A DNA stretch of 64,000 nt from CALOCN01 sp942491735. Lineage in GTDB: Bacteria; Eisenbacteria; RBG-16-71-46; JABDJR01. The first letter of the stretch is position 1. Every line of letters begins with the position of its first letter. The position numbers and the translations under genes are program-made. Where the stretch lies: NCBI GenBank assembly GCA_942491735.1, contig CALOCN010000014.1, forward strand, positions 806,001-870,000, in the 5' to 3' direction. The notes under the pieces were generated by a model that saw nothing but the letters and a program-made list of their open reading frames with translations, had not been told where the DNA came from and did not search any database. Below, piece by piece: positions 34,722 to 44,200 of this stretch.

Positions 34722-34836
34722 GGGGCTTCACTTTGCCGTCGACGAGGCGCGGGAGGCAAGGGGGTGTTCCTGCTCCCACGGGCGGGAAACGACTCCCCTT
34801 GAGTACGGTCTGCCCTTCGAACCGTGACCTTGCCCG

Positions 34837-35451
34837 CTACTTCTTCCCCATCCGGGCGAATGCCGCGGCCAGCCCACCCAGGACGAGCACTCCGAAACCC
34901 ACCGCGCCGTAGCTCACCCCGGTCCGCTTCACGGTGAAGCGCTTGACGGTGTCGACCAGGTACTGTTCGTCCATGTAGCGGGGATCGCTGGCGTAGAACT
35001 CCACTGCATAGGTCAGGTCGTCCTCTTCGTAGGGGATCACCGCGATGAACTTCCGGCTCGAGGTTTCCCCCTTGCGCCCCTGGGGATGGAACCAACCCCA
35101 GGCGGTGCGCCCGTCGATGGCCAGCGCCTCGACCTCCGTGTAGACGGATCGGGGGTAGCGCTCCGCCCAGTATTCGCGGGCGGCCAGTGCATCCTCGTAG
35201 GTCTTCACCCCTTCATAGGTCGTCACCATGATGGAACAATGCGTGTCCTCGCCCATGGTGAAGTACCCGAACTGATCCAGCAGACCGTTCTCCTGGAACA
35301 CCTTGCGGGCGGAGGAGGAGTTGGCATCCATCACGAAACCGGCCGGGAGTCCCTCTACCTGGGGACCCTCCAGGGCGGGTTGGGAGCAACCCACCAGGGG
35401 GATCAGGCACCCTAAGATTCTCAAATAGCGGGATTTATGCGGTTTGAACAT
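34837..35451 (-). CDS. Lipoprotein with C-terminal membrane anchor
   Basis: 204 residues from the ATG at 35451. A short positively charged start (MFKPHKSRYLRILG) and lipobox LVGCS. The middle part has VFQENGLLDQFGYFTMGED and YEEDDLTYAVEFYASDPRYM. A terminal hydrophobic helix (VSYGAVGFGVLVLGGLAAAF) before RMGKK could anchor the other end. An upstream in-frame ATG (35487) would put 12 hydrophilic residues before the signal and is less likely. No known family. First gene of the minus-strand run that includes the barrel protein and the DUF3179 gene. Confidence 0.7.
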   Translation of the reverse strand: MFKPHKSRYLRILGCLIPLVGCSQPALEGPQVEGLPAGFVMDANSSSARKVFQENGLLDQFGYFTMGEDTHCSIMVTTYEGVKTYEDALAAREYWAERYPRSVYTEVEALAIDGRTAWGWFHPQGRKGETSSRKFIAVIPYEEDDLTYAVEFYASDPRYMDEQYLVDTVKRFTVKRTGVSYGAVGFGVLVLGGLAAAFARMGKK

Positions 35452-35596
35452 GCTTTGCTCCCTTGATTCGTGCCGAACTAGACTCAATTCGTGTCCAGAC
35501 CGTTATCGAACGGCCGATACCTCTCCTTGAGGCACATCAAAGTTCACAGTTCCGGATCTGCAGCGGTCCGGATCGATGCCAAACGAGGAGAAGCTC

Positions 35597-35977
35597 ATGT
35601 TTCTGGATGCTTCAAAAATCCGGGTGGTGTTCATGATCGCCGGCCTTGTGCTGGGCGGCGTCTGGTTCGCGATGGTCGGGACGGGAGGCGGTTCCACCAT
35701 TCTGGTCGACTTCGGGATGTATCCCGACGACTTCCTGGGATGCGAAGTGGAGATCGACGGGGAAGTGGTGGGCGAACTCAAGATGTTCGGCAACGCCACC
35801 CGCACCGGTTTCGCGGTCAAGGACGGCAAGCACGTGGTTCGGGTCCTGCACCCGGAATACGCTTCGGACGCGATCGAGGTGGATACCGGGACCGGCGCCC
35901 GCAGCGTCTCCATCATCCTGGATTTCCAGAGCGTGCAACGCGATGGCCGGGATGTGGCCATGATCACGCAGTACTAG
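35597..35977 (+). CDS. Small membrane-anchored protein with PEGA-like beta domain
   Basis: 126 residues. The start at 35597 is chosen for gaggag 6 bp upstream. One N-terminal helix (VVFMIAGLVLGGVWFAMVG) anchors a domain with the rhythm of PEGA modules: DFLGCEVEIDGEVVGELKMFGN, FAVKDGKHVVRVLHPEY. PEGA domains are surface or periplasmic beta modules. The assignment rests on pattern only. Divergent from the lipoprotein gene at 35451. Confidence 0.6.
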   Translation: MFLDASKIRVVFMIAGLVLGGVWFAMVGTGGGSTILVDFGMYPDDFLGCEVEIDGEVVGELKMFGNATRTGFAVKDGKHVVRVLHPEYASDAIEVDTGTGARSVSIILDFQSVQRDGRDVAMITQY

Positions 35978-35992
35978 CGGCGTATTGTCCGT

Positions 35993-36751
35993 CTAGACCG
36001 CGCTGATGCCTCCGTCGACCACCAGTTCCTGACCGGTGATCCATCCCGCCTCGTCCGCGGCGAGGAAGAGGATGGCCGAGGCGACGTCCTCGGGACGCCC
36101 GACCCGGCGCAGGGGATAGCGCTCTGCGAAACGGGGGGCATCCTTGCCCTCGGTCTGCCAGACCTCACGGTTGAGGTCGGTGGGGACGAAGGCCGGGCAC
36201 ACCGCGTTGACCCGAACCCCCTCGGGGCCGTGGCGTACCGCCAGCGCGCGGGTCAGCGCCGACACCGCGCCCTTGGTGGCGCAGTAGAGCGGCAGGGTTC
36301 CGGACGCCCCCGCGTGCTGGGCGAGGTAGGAACTCACGTTGACGATTGCTCCTCCCTGCCGAAAGTGCCGCAGGGCCACCCGGCAACCGTGGACCACCCC
36401 GCGCACGTTGGTGTCCAGAAGCCGGCTCACGTGATCCGGTTCGGCGTCCGGCAACTCCCGTCGTTCGTTGACCCCGGCGTTGTTGACCCACACGTGGAGG
36501 CCGTCCCAACGGGCGCGCACCTGCCGGGCGATGGATTCCAGGGTGGATTCATCCGTAACGTCCGCGGTCGCCGCGAGCAGGCGGTCGCCCGCGTCGAGTT
36601 GCTTCGCCGCGGCCTCGAGCATGGTGTCCCGACGACCGCAAACCGCGACCCGCGCCCCCGCGTCCAGGAAGGCGCGTGCGGCGGCCAGGCCGATTCCGGT
36701 TGCCCCACCGGTGATGACCACCACCCGGTCGTCGAAGCGGAACGCGCTCAA
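35993..36751 (-). CDS. Short-chain dehydrogenase/reductase
   Basis: 252-residue classical SDR. The cofactor motif VVITGGATGIG (TGxxxGIG) is followed by the NNAGV motif (VWVNNAGVNE), the catalytic Ser in NVSSYLAQ and the Tyr-x-x-x-Lys in LYCATKGAVS, then RVNAVCPAFV. Start codon TTG at 36751 overlaps the TGA of the PH-like gene (TTGA), so it is coupled to it. Substrate unknown. The C-terminal GQELVVDGGIS is typical for FabG-like members. Confidence 0.92.
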   Translation of the reverse strand: MSAFRFDDRVVVITGGATGIGLAAARAFLDAGARVAVCGRRDTMLEAAAKQLDAGDRLLAATADVTDESTLESIARQVRARWDGLHVWVNNAGVNERRELPDAEPDHVSRLLDTNVRGVVHGCRVALRHFRQGGAIVNVSSYLAQHAGASGTLPLYCATKGAVSALTRALAVRHGPEGVRVNAVCPAFVPTDLNREVWQTEGKDAPRFAERYPLRRVGRPEDVASAILFLAADEAGWITGQELVVDGGISAV

Positions 36752-37287
36752 CCCGAGGTGCCCGTCCCGGGGTTCAACTGGGATACGGCCGGTACCTCGC
36801 GCACGGTGCGGGACTGCATCCAGGCATAGAAGAACGGGAGCACGATGGCAAAGAGGATGATCAGGAGCAGGGTGGTGGCCGCCATGGTCCGGAAGGTGCG
36901 GACCTCCGGGGACACGGTGCGACGGCGATCCGTGGCGGGCGAGTGCGGGATGCGTCCGGTCAGGGTTTCCATGGCGTGGATCCACTCCATGGGGTTGGCC
37001 ACGAGGATCCCGAGCACCAGGTTTCCGTTGTAGGTGACCCGCAACACCGGCACCCCGCCGGTCTTCCCGTGGTGCCGGAGACCCACACCCAGTCGGTTGA
37101 TTCGCTCCAGGGGGATGGTGATCGGTCCCGACAGGTGATCGAAGACAAGGGCTTCCTCGGTCAGGATGAGCGTGCCCTTCTCGTGTTTGCCCCGCCATTC
37201 GAGGGCCGACCCCGCCGTACCGAACGTGCCGGCGTTGCGGTCCACCAGGACCGGTTGGGCTCCGTAGTTCCGCGCGTGGTCTTTCAT
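36748..37287 (-). CDS. PH/GRAM-like membrane protein
   Basis: 179 residues. Residues ~25-110 look like a bacterial PH-type domain (KGTLILTEEALVFDHLSG, ITIPLERINRLGVGLRHHG, VLRVTYNGNLVLGILVANP). A C-terminal helix (TTLLLIILFAIVLPFFYAWM) anchors it in the membrane. Function unknown. It lies between methylmalonyl-CoA epimerase and the SDR, overlapping the latter, in one minus-strand operon. Confidence 0.7.
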   Translation of the reverse strand: MKDHARNYGAQPVLVDRNAGTFGTAGSALEWRGKHEKGTLILTEEALVFDHLSGPITIPLERINRLGVGLRHHGKTGGVPVLRVTYNGNLVLGILVANPMEWIHAMETLTGRIPHSPATDRRRTVSPEVRTFRTMAATTLLLIILFAIVLPFFYAWMQSRTVREVPAVSQLNPGTGTSG

Positions 37288-37301
37288 CGGGATCTCCCGA
37301 A

Positions 37302-37706
37302 CTATCGTGGGTCCTGGCTCAACTCGATGAGTACGCCATGGGTGCTCTTGGGGTGAACGAATGCGACCAGCTTGTTGTGGGCGCCCACCCGTGGCTCGTT
37401 GTCGATCAACTGCATGCCGGATCGTCGGCAAGCCTCGAGGGCGGCGTGGATGTCCTCGACGTCGAAGCAGAGATGATGGATTCCCTCGCCCCGTTTCTCC
37501 AGGAAGCGACCGATCGGTCCCTCGGGGGAGGTCGACTCCAGCAGTTCGAGGCAGGTGTCGCCTACCGGCAGGAAGGCGGTTCGGACCTGTTGCTCCGGGA
37601 CTTCTTCCTGGTGCTCGCAGACCAGACCCAGACCATCGCTGTAGGTCTTGACCGCCTGGGCCAGATCCCGAACCGCGATGCCGATGTGATCCAGTTTGCG
37701 GATCAT
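37302..37706 (-). CDS. mce: Methylmalonyl-CoA epimerase
   Basis: 134 residues, glyoxalase/VOC fold. Metal ligands and family motifs: LDHIGIAVRDL (His), YSDGLGLVCEHQEEVPEQQV, LELLESTSPEGPIGRFLEKRG, GIHHLCFDVEDI (His), and HPKSTHGVLIELSQ (Glu). It interconverts (S)- and (R)-methylmalonyl-CoA between propionyl-CoA carboxylase and the mutase, all encoded in this window. First gene of the operon mce-PH-like-SDR. TATTCT at 37749-37754 on the minus strand could be its -10. Confidence 0.95.
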   Translation of the reverse strand: MIRKLDHIGIAVRDLAQAVKTYSDGLGLVCEHQEEVPEQQVRTAFLPVGDTCLELLESTSPEGPIGRFLEKRGEGIHHLCFDVEDIHAALEACRRSGMQLIDNEPRVGAHNKLVAFVHPKSTHGVLIELSQDPR

Positions 37707-37760
37707 CCACGCTCCTTCCGTCGACTGTTCATCCTCGCTGCCTGTGCGAGAATAGCATGG

Positions 37761-39611
37761 ATGTCACGGGTTCCATCGCGTGTTGCCTTGCTGGTCCTGG
37801 GTTTGGGCGTTGCCGTTCCCGCGCTGGGCCAGTGCCCGCCGGTGCGTTCCGCCTGGATCCCTCTGGGCGACGTCGGGAACCCGAGCCTCCGACCCGCCGT
37901 TTTCGCGGTGGGGTGGGCTCTGGATCCCGGGGACTATCCGGTTGTCCTGGAGTCGGACCTGGCAAACCCGGCCGTTCGGGAAGCGACTTTGTCGGTGCAG
38001 GCCCCCTGTGATCCGGTGAGCCTCACCGTCCCGTTCCTGCCGGTCGGGATTCCGCGAGGGGTGTCCGACCTGACCCTGCGGATCCAGGGTTCCCATGCCC
38101 CCGACCTGCGACACATCCAGCAACTGGCGCGGGACGGCGCGACCCCCACCCTGGCCGGGGTCGAGGAACTCCTGGAGCGGCATGCGCCGGTCCTTCGGCT
38201 GGATCGGGACGAACCGCAACAACCGGTTGCGGTGGAGTTCCTCATGGATTGGGGGACCCTGCGCGGACTCCAGGGCGAGGCGGTTTCCAAGGACACCGCG
38301 ATGTCCCCCAGCCGGTTCCTGGGTCTCCACCCGGAACGTCGTGGATACCTGGATCTTCCTGGGTCCAACCCCACCGAGACCCTGGAGCTCCTGACCCGCG
38401 AAGTGGCGCGCGTTTCGCCGATCCCGGCGGTCTACGCCACCGCGGCCACCGATCCCTCGCACCCGGGTCTGGTGTGTCTCCAGTACTGGTTCTGTTGGGC
38501 CTACAACGACTGGGTCAACACCCACGAGGGGGATTGGGAACACATCACGGTCCTGGTGGAAGCGGACGGCCGGGTCCAAGGGGTGAGCTTTGCCCAGCAT
38601 GGCTACGAGTACCCGGTCCCGGCCGGGCAGGTGGTGTGGGAAGGGACGCGACCGGTGGTGTACGTGGGACGCGGGTCGCATGCCAGCTACCCTCGGTCCG
38701 GTTCCACCCTCGCGTTTGTCGGGACCGATGTGCATCGGGGGGATGGGGCGGTTCTCCGGCCGGATGCGACGGGGGGTGACCGGGGAACGTATCGTCTGGT
38801 GCCATTGGGTCGTCTGGATGACCCGTCCCGGGGCACGGATGCCTGGGGAGAGATCCCTCGGACCCCCTGGATGCCGTACTCGGGGGGATGGGGAAACCCA
38901 TTCGAGATCACGACCCCCGGCGACCCCTCGCCGGTCTACCTGCCCGGCCCGGCGTTTCGTGCGGACTGGATCCGCCCCGGGGCTCCGGTCACGGTGCTGG
39001 TCGCTTCGCTGGCCCCCCTCGGTACGCCCCCGCCCCAGCCGGTCTTTCGCGTCACCACCCCGGCCGGCGTCATTCATACAACCGGAGAAACGCCCACCCC
39101 GGAACGGCGTTTCGAGGTTGGGAGGGCGTCCGCTCCGGATTTCGGCGTTTCCCTGGCCTGGCTGACCCTGCACGGTTCGGGGGCGGGGCGTTTCGTGATC
39201 GACGTGGATCCGGTATCGAACTCCATCCTGGTCGGGACCATCTCCTGGGAGGGGTTGGTCGTGCGAAGTCAGGGAGACCCGCCAACCGTTCCGGTAGTGT
39301 TCCAGGTGAACGACCCCGAACCCCTGGATGTGGTGACCCCGTTGCGGTTGATCGCCTCGCCCAATCCGTTTCGGCGCGGAGTCGAGCTGCGCGCCCAGCG
39401 GATGGTTCCCGGCCCGTTCCGGGTGGATCTGCTCGCGGTCACCGGACGTCGTGTCCAGACCTGGAGCGGCCAGCATGGCGGGGGAGCCTTCTACTGGAAC
39501 TGGGACGGACGTCTGGAGCGGGGTGGGGCGCTGACGAGCGGTGTGTACTTCGTCCGGGTTCGCAGCGCGGAGGGTAAGACGCTCACCACCCGAGTAGTTC
39601 GCCTGCCCTAG
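37761..39611 (+). CDS. Secreted VPS62-like protein with FlgD-like C-terminal domain
   Basis: 616 residues. Signal peptide ending VPALGQ. The middle (about 185-400) has YWFCWAYNDWVNTHEGDWEH, ITVLVEADGRVQGVSFAQHG and VVYVGRGSHASYPRSG, which resemble the VPS62 family of plants, fungi and some bacteria; its biochemical role is unknown, and the HEGDWE/HG/GSHASY residues look like a conserved polar site. The end (PNPFRRGVEL, VDLLAVTGRRVQTW, WNWDGRLERGGALTSGVYFVRV) is the FlgD-type sorting domain. Start ATG 37761 has a poor RBS. Divergent from mce by 54 bp. Confidence 0.75.
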   Translation: MSRVPSRVALLVLGLGVAVPALGQCPPVRSAWIPLGDVGNPSLRPAVFAVGWALDPGDYPVVLESDLANPAVREATLSVQAPCDPVSLTVPFLPVGIPRGVSDLTLRIQGSHAPDLRHIQQLARDGATPTLAGVEELLERHAPVLRLDRDEPQQPVAVEFLMDWGTLRGLQGEAVSKDTAMSPSRFLGLHPERRGYLDLPGSNPTETLELLTREVARVSPIPAVYATAATDPSHPGLVCLQYWFCWAYNDWVNTHEGDWEHITVLVEADGRVQGVSFAQHGYEYPVPAGQVVWEGTRPVVYVGRGSHASYPRSGSTLAFVGTDVHRGDGAVLRPDATGGDRGTYRLVPLGRLDDPSRGTDAWGEIPRTPWMPYSGGWGNPFEITTPGDPSPVYLPGPAFRADWIRPGAPVTVLVASLAPLGTPPPQPVFRVTTPAGVIHTTGETPTPERRFEVGRASAPDFGVSLAWLTLHGSGAGRFVIDVDPVSNSILVGTISWEGLVVRSQGDPPTVPVVFQVNDPEPLDVVTPLRLIASPNPFRRGVELRAQRMVPGPFRVDLLAVTGRRVQTWSGQHGGGAFYWNWDGRLERGGALTSGVYFVRVRSAEGKTLTTRVVRLP

Positions 39612-40007
39612 CTGTCGGCGGGGGGACGCTGGTCGCCGGAGCCCCGACACCCACCACGGGGTTGCGGCGTAGCGAGCCGTAGTTGAGGCGTTCCACCGAT
39701 CGTGCCGACTGGCCCGGGGTTTGCATTACACAGGCTCGCCAGTGCGCGCCGGTTTTGCCTACCTCTAGGCCGGACGCGTGCGTTTCGGCTCGGCCGCCCC
39801 GGAGTCGTCTTGGCTGCCCTCCCCGACTCCGGGCCGCCCGCGTCGTACACCGGCAAACCGTGCCCGCTCCGCGTTCCGTTGTGACTCCGGCCACCGGGTC
39901 GGGGTCGGAACGCGGAGGGGGCCGTTCCGGGTCGGCCTCCAGCCGACAGAGGGGTCTATACTACCCTTGCGTCCGCGAGGTGGCGGCGTTTACCCCGGAA
40001 GGACATC
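39612..40007. other. Gene-free stretch with a -10-like box at its end
   Basis: About 400 bp with no frame of coding character. The only feature I can point to is TATACT at 39957-39962, 46 bp before the next start codon, with a weak -35. A local repeat (gtcggcctccagccgac, 39931-39947) forms a 6-bp hairpin just upstream and could be an operator. Confidence 0.3.
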
Positions 40008-40667
40008 ATGAGAAACCCGTTCCGTACATGGCTTCCTGGCTTGATCCTGTGGGTCACGATCGTGAGCGTGGTCGTGACGCCGGCCCGGGCCGCCGATATC
40101 ACGTTCCACTTCCAGGGGCAGCTGGTGTCCGGGGGAACACTTCCCGCCGGATGCGGCGGGGCGCAGGCTTCCGGGACGCCGTTCGGCGGAAGCCTCACCT
40201 ACAGGACCACCTCGCCCGACCTCCACCCTGCGCCGCAGCAGGCCGTGCATCCCGGGGCCGTGGTGGGGGCCACCCTCCAGTTGGACGGCGTGGTGTACGG
40301 GATGACCGGGACCGGGTCGATGCAGTTCCAGAACGGTTACAACGTGACCGGCCACTGCGGGGGCGCGCTCCACGATCAACTCAACTTCTATTTCGACGTC
40401 GTGAGCGGGTCCTGTGCCGAAACGTTTGCGCTCTCGGTAACCCGGGTGGACTGCACGGGTCAAATGCTGGCCACGGCGACCCAGATGCCAACCGAGCCTC
40501 CGGGTGCGGCCTATCTGCCCTTCGGTTTCGAGATGGCGCCGATGAGCGGCGGGGCGGGCCTGATCGGGGAGATCCACACCCTGTCCCTGGAAGCTCCCGT
40601 TCCGGTCGTACCCCAATCCTGGGGGGTGCTCAAGACCCGCTTCGGGCGAAGCGGGTCCCGAGACTGA
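40008..40667 (+). CDS. Secreted protein of unknown function
   Basis: 219 residues. Signal peptide ending VTPARA, then ADITFHFQGQLVSGGTLPAG and later LTYRTTSPDLHPAP, GSMQFQNGYNVTGHCGG, LNFYFDVVSGSCAETF: a beta-rich secreted domain with four cysteines, similar in rhythm to PEP-CTERM-type cargo proteins, but no sorting motif at the C-terminus. RBS ggaagga before the ATG; a TATACT -10 box lies at 39957. No family identified. Confidence 0.65.
   Translation: MRNPFRTWLPGLILWVTIVSVVVTPARAADITFHFQGQLVSGGTLPAGCGGAQASGTPFGGSLTYRTTSPDLHPAPQQAVHPGAVVGATLQLDGVVYGMTGTGSMQFQNGYNVTGHCGGALHDQLNFYFDVVSGSCAETFALSVTRVDCTGQMLATATQMPTEPPGAAYLPFGFEMAPMSGGAGLIGEIHTLSLEAPVPVVPQSWGVLKTRFGRSGSRD
40635..40656. terminator. 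Hairpin at the junction of two converging genes
   Basis: acccgcttcg and cgaagcgggt (40635-40644 with 40647-40656) are a perfect inverted repeat over the last codons of the upstream + strand gene, 19 bp before the end of the converging thioredoxin-like gene. No T-run, so terminator function is uncertain. Confidence 0.35.
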
Positions 40668-40674
40668 CGAAGGG

Positions 40675-41085
40675 TCAGCTGCCCGTGGTCCCGGCGCCAT
40701 CCCTGACCGAGGCCAAGACCTCGCCCAGGGCACGCTCGATCTCATCGTTCTTCATGAGATGACCGTCCATGGTCTTGAGTACGGTCGTCTTGTCGCCGTC
40801 GAAGAAGACGAGGCCGTGCGTCTTGAACCCGTACTCCTGGGTGATCATGGCCTGGTTCGCGGTCGCGTTCTCGATCTCCACTACCACCGCACCCTTGTTC
40901 TGCGATTCCAGTTGTTTCACGAAACTCGTGATTTTTGCGCAGAAGGGTCAGCCAGGCATCGCGTAGTAGACCATGACGGTCTCGGCCTCGACCTGCGAGT
41001 CGCTACCCGATCCGCAGCCCCAGGTGGGGGCGACCAGGAGGAGCAACAGCAGCCCAAGGAAGGACGTGTGTCTCGTTTTGTACAT
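40675..41085 (-). CDS. Thioredoxin/glutaredoxin-like lipoprotein, probable selenoprotein (UxxC, TGA at codon 46)
   Basis: The reading frame starts at ATG 41085 with a strong RBS (cggaggtaccc) and carries one in-frame TGA at 40950-40948. Before it: MYKTRHTSFLGLLLLLLV, the lipobox TWGC (Cys24) and ETVMVYYAMPG. After it: PFCAKITSFVKQLESQ, then VVVEIENATANQAMITQEYG and LVFFDGDKT, a thioredoxin-fold pattern. The TGA falls exactly on the first Cys of the CPFC active site, giving U46-P-F-C49. 136 residues including Sec. A 6-bp hairpin with a GUU triloop lies 16 nt downstream. A simple nonsense mutation is unlikely to hit just the nucleophile while leaving the rest intact. Confidence 0.82.
40917..40931 (-). 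promoter_or_regulatory. Candidate bacterial SECIS hairpin of the thioredoxin-like gene
   Basis: On the minus strand UCACGA-GUU-UCGUGA is a perfect 6-bp stem with a triloop starting GU. It begins 16 nt and the loop 22 nt after the UGA, within the spacing described for bacterial SECIS. The DUF3179 gene has a comparable triloop hairpin. Confidence 0.6.
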
Positions 41086-41214
41086 GGGTACCTCCGGGCG
41101 GGACCCTACCACGGTCCGGGAAAGGCCACTACGCCCTCCCCGGCCCGCCCGGGAGGGGGGAAACGGCATGGTAGAATCGTGGGTCCACCCCACCCCACAC
41201 CCTGGAGCCAACGC

Positions 41215-44200
41215 ATGCCCCGCATCGCACGTCTTCTTCCGGTCCTCCTGTGTTTGATCCTGGATCCGGGAGTGCTCCTGGCCTACAACCCGGAACCCGC
41301 ATCCAGGGGGCTGGAAATTCCCCGCACCGATCCGGCCGAGGTCCGGTCCCAGGCGGGTCAACTGCGTTACACCCGGGACGTGGTGCGGCTGGATGACTTT
41401 CGCGGGAACTACGGGGACGCGTGGCGAGTGCGGTGGAACGAGTTCACCGGGACCGCGCATCGCCTCTTCGGCGCCAACACCCCGGTCGAGAAGCTGAGCC
41501 CCGGCATGATCCTCGCGGGGAAGCGGGACAAGGCAAACGTGCTGCAACTGGCCGAGGCGGTGGTGCGGGCCAATCCACAACTCCTGGGAACGAACTGGGA
41601 ATCCCTGCGGCCGGTCTATACGGACTTCAAGGGGGGGCGTTGGGTGGTCACCCTGCAGCAGACCCACGCCGGCATGGATGTGGTCGGCGGACGGGTGGAT
41701 CTCCGCTTCTCGGAGCGGGGCGACCTCATCATGTTGGGGTCCGATGCCTACCCGGTGCAACTTCCCCAGGGTGAGCCGCGGATCGGGGCTCCGCGCGCCC
41801 GGCAGTCCGCGATGGCGGGGCTGACTCCCGCTGCGGATCCCATCATCGAGGAGCCCGAGTTGGTCCTGCTTCCGGTCCTCGGCAACGATCCGGCCCCCCT
41901 GGGCCGGCCGTTGGACAGCGTGACCTTCAGCCCGCAGGACCTGCGCCTGCGCGCCGCGTACCGGTTGCGCGTGCGCACGGACTCGCCTCCCGGCGACTGG
42001 ATGACCTATGTCGACGCGGCCACCGGTGCGGTGCTATGGCGCTACAACCGGGTGCGGTTCGCCGGAATCAGCGGCGACATGACGGCCGAGATCCATCCCC
42101 TGACCGGGAACGATCCCCTGGTTACCGTGCCCTTTCCGGACACCGAGGTCACCGGCGGTGCGTTCGCGGACACCGTGGCCTGCTACGACTTCGAGACCGG
42201 GGCCCAGGGCTGGTCCGGGCCTGCCCCGTGGGCGGTCTCGGCCGAGGACGCGAACAGCGGCGCCCAGGCCTGGAGCGACAGCCCGGGGGGGAGCTACGCC
42301 AACGGGATCAGTCTCTCCCTCACTTCGCCCACCCTCGACATCACCGGAGTGGTGGATCCCTCCTTGCGGTTCCATGCCCGCACGTCACTCGAGGACACCT
42401 GGGACTTCCTCTACGTGGAAGCCTCCGGGGACAACGGGTCCACCTGGACCACCCTGGGTTCGCTCAATGGGGTCTTCCCGTGGCAGGCCTACACCTTCTC
42501 CCTGAATCCGGTCGTCGGCACGAGCCAGCTGGTGGTCCGGTTCCGGATCTGGACCGACGGTGCGGTCACCGACGACGGGGTCTGGATCGACGACGTGTGT
42601 ATCGGTTCGCTGGGGCAGGACGTGACCGACGGATCCGGCGCCTATGCACTGGACTCCACCGGCGGGTCCAGCCTCCTCGAGGCCGGGATGTTCGGACCCT
42701 ACGCCCAGCTCGCCAACCGGGCCGGCGCCGATGCGCAGTTCAGCGCCACTGCGGCCGGCGCGGCCCAGGACATCCACTGGGACGCCGGCAACGCCACGGA
42801 CGCGGAACGGGACAGCTACTACGGGATGCTGGTCAGCCACGCCCGGATCAAGCAGATCGATCCCGGCTTCACCGCGCTCGACTTTCCGCTGCCCGCGTTT
42901 GTCGGAATCCCCTTCTGCAACGCCTACTGGGCGGGGGGGCAGATCGTCATGGGTTCGGGAGGGGCCGGCTGCGCGGACCTCGGGACGTGGATCCCGGTCA
43001 TGTACCACGAGTACGCCCACGGGATCACCGACAACGTGTACACCCCGGTAGGGGACCCCCCGAGCCGATTGCACGAAGCCTTCTCCGACTACTTTGCCTC
43101 GACCATCACCAACGACCCGCGAGTGGGGCCGGACATCCTGGGGCCGGGCACCATGTTCCGCACCATCGACAACAAGCTCCGCTCCCCCGAGGACGAAGGG
43201 GGCTCCGGTCATCTCGACGGCACCATCATTGCCGGCGCCCTGTGGGACATGCGCACCGCGCTGCTTCCCGACACCGCCCTGGCCGATTCGCTCTATCACT
43301 TCGCCCGCTATGGGTTCCCCTACACGTTCGAGGACTACTTCCTGGAAGTCCTCATGGTGGACGACGACAACGCCAACCTGGCCGACGGGACGCCCCATGA
43401 AACCGCGATCCGCTCCGCGTTCGGGTTCCACGGCATCGGTCTGGGCCCCGAATTCGAACATGTCTTCGTGGAGGTCCAGGACGGCGCCGGTAACGGCGAT
43501 GGACGACTGGACCCGGGCGAGCTCGCGGACCTGCAGCTCACCCTGCGCAACTTCGGTGGACTGGAGAGCGGCGTCTCGGCGGTGATCACCACGAACACCC
43601 CGGGCGTCACCATCCTGGTCGACAGCACCTACATCGACACCGTGGCCGCCCTGACCCAGACGGTCGCTCCCACCCCGTTCCAGGTGCAGGTGGACGGCTC
43701 CGTGCCGGTGGGGACGGCGATCGAGTTTGATCTGGTCGTCACCTCGGACCTGGGAGTCAACGGCGATTGTTTCATGATCCCGGTGGGGTATGTCCCCATC
43801 CTGCTCGTGGATGACGACCGCACCCGCACCTTCGAGACCTTCTTCGGGACCGCGCTGGACAACAGCGGCAAGGGGTACACGCGTTGGAACGCGTCGGTCC
43901 TTGGGTGTCCGTCGGCCGAGGAGATGGGGGAGTACCGTGCCGTCATCTGGTTCACCGGCAACGACGCGACCAACTCACTGACCTTCCAGGACCAGGAGGA
44001 GCTTCAGGCGTATCTGTCCACCGGCGGCAACCTCTGGATGACCGGGGAGGACATCGACTGGGACCTGTGGAACAACGGTTCCGCCGCTGATGTCGACTTC
44101 CACGAGGACTGGCTGCGGGCCACCGTGGTCAACAACGACATCAACGCCCCGCCGGTCAACGGTTCGGTGGGAGACCCCATCATGAACGGGCTTTCCTTCA

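Noticed and set aside
33480..34802. A 440-codon + strand frame
   Set aside because: Antisense to the barrel-protein gene and the 5' part of the DUF3179 gene; no recognisable protein character.
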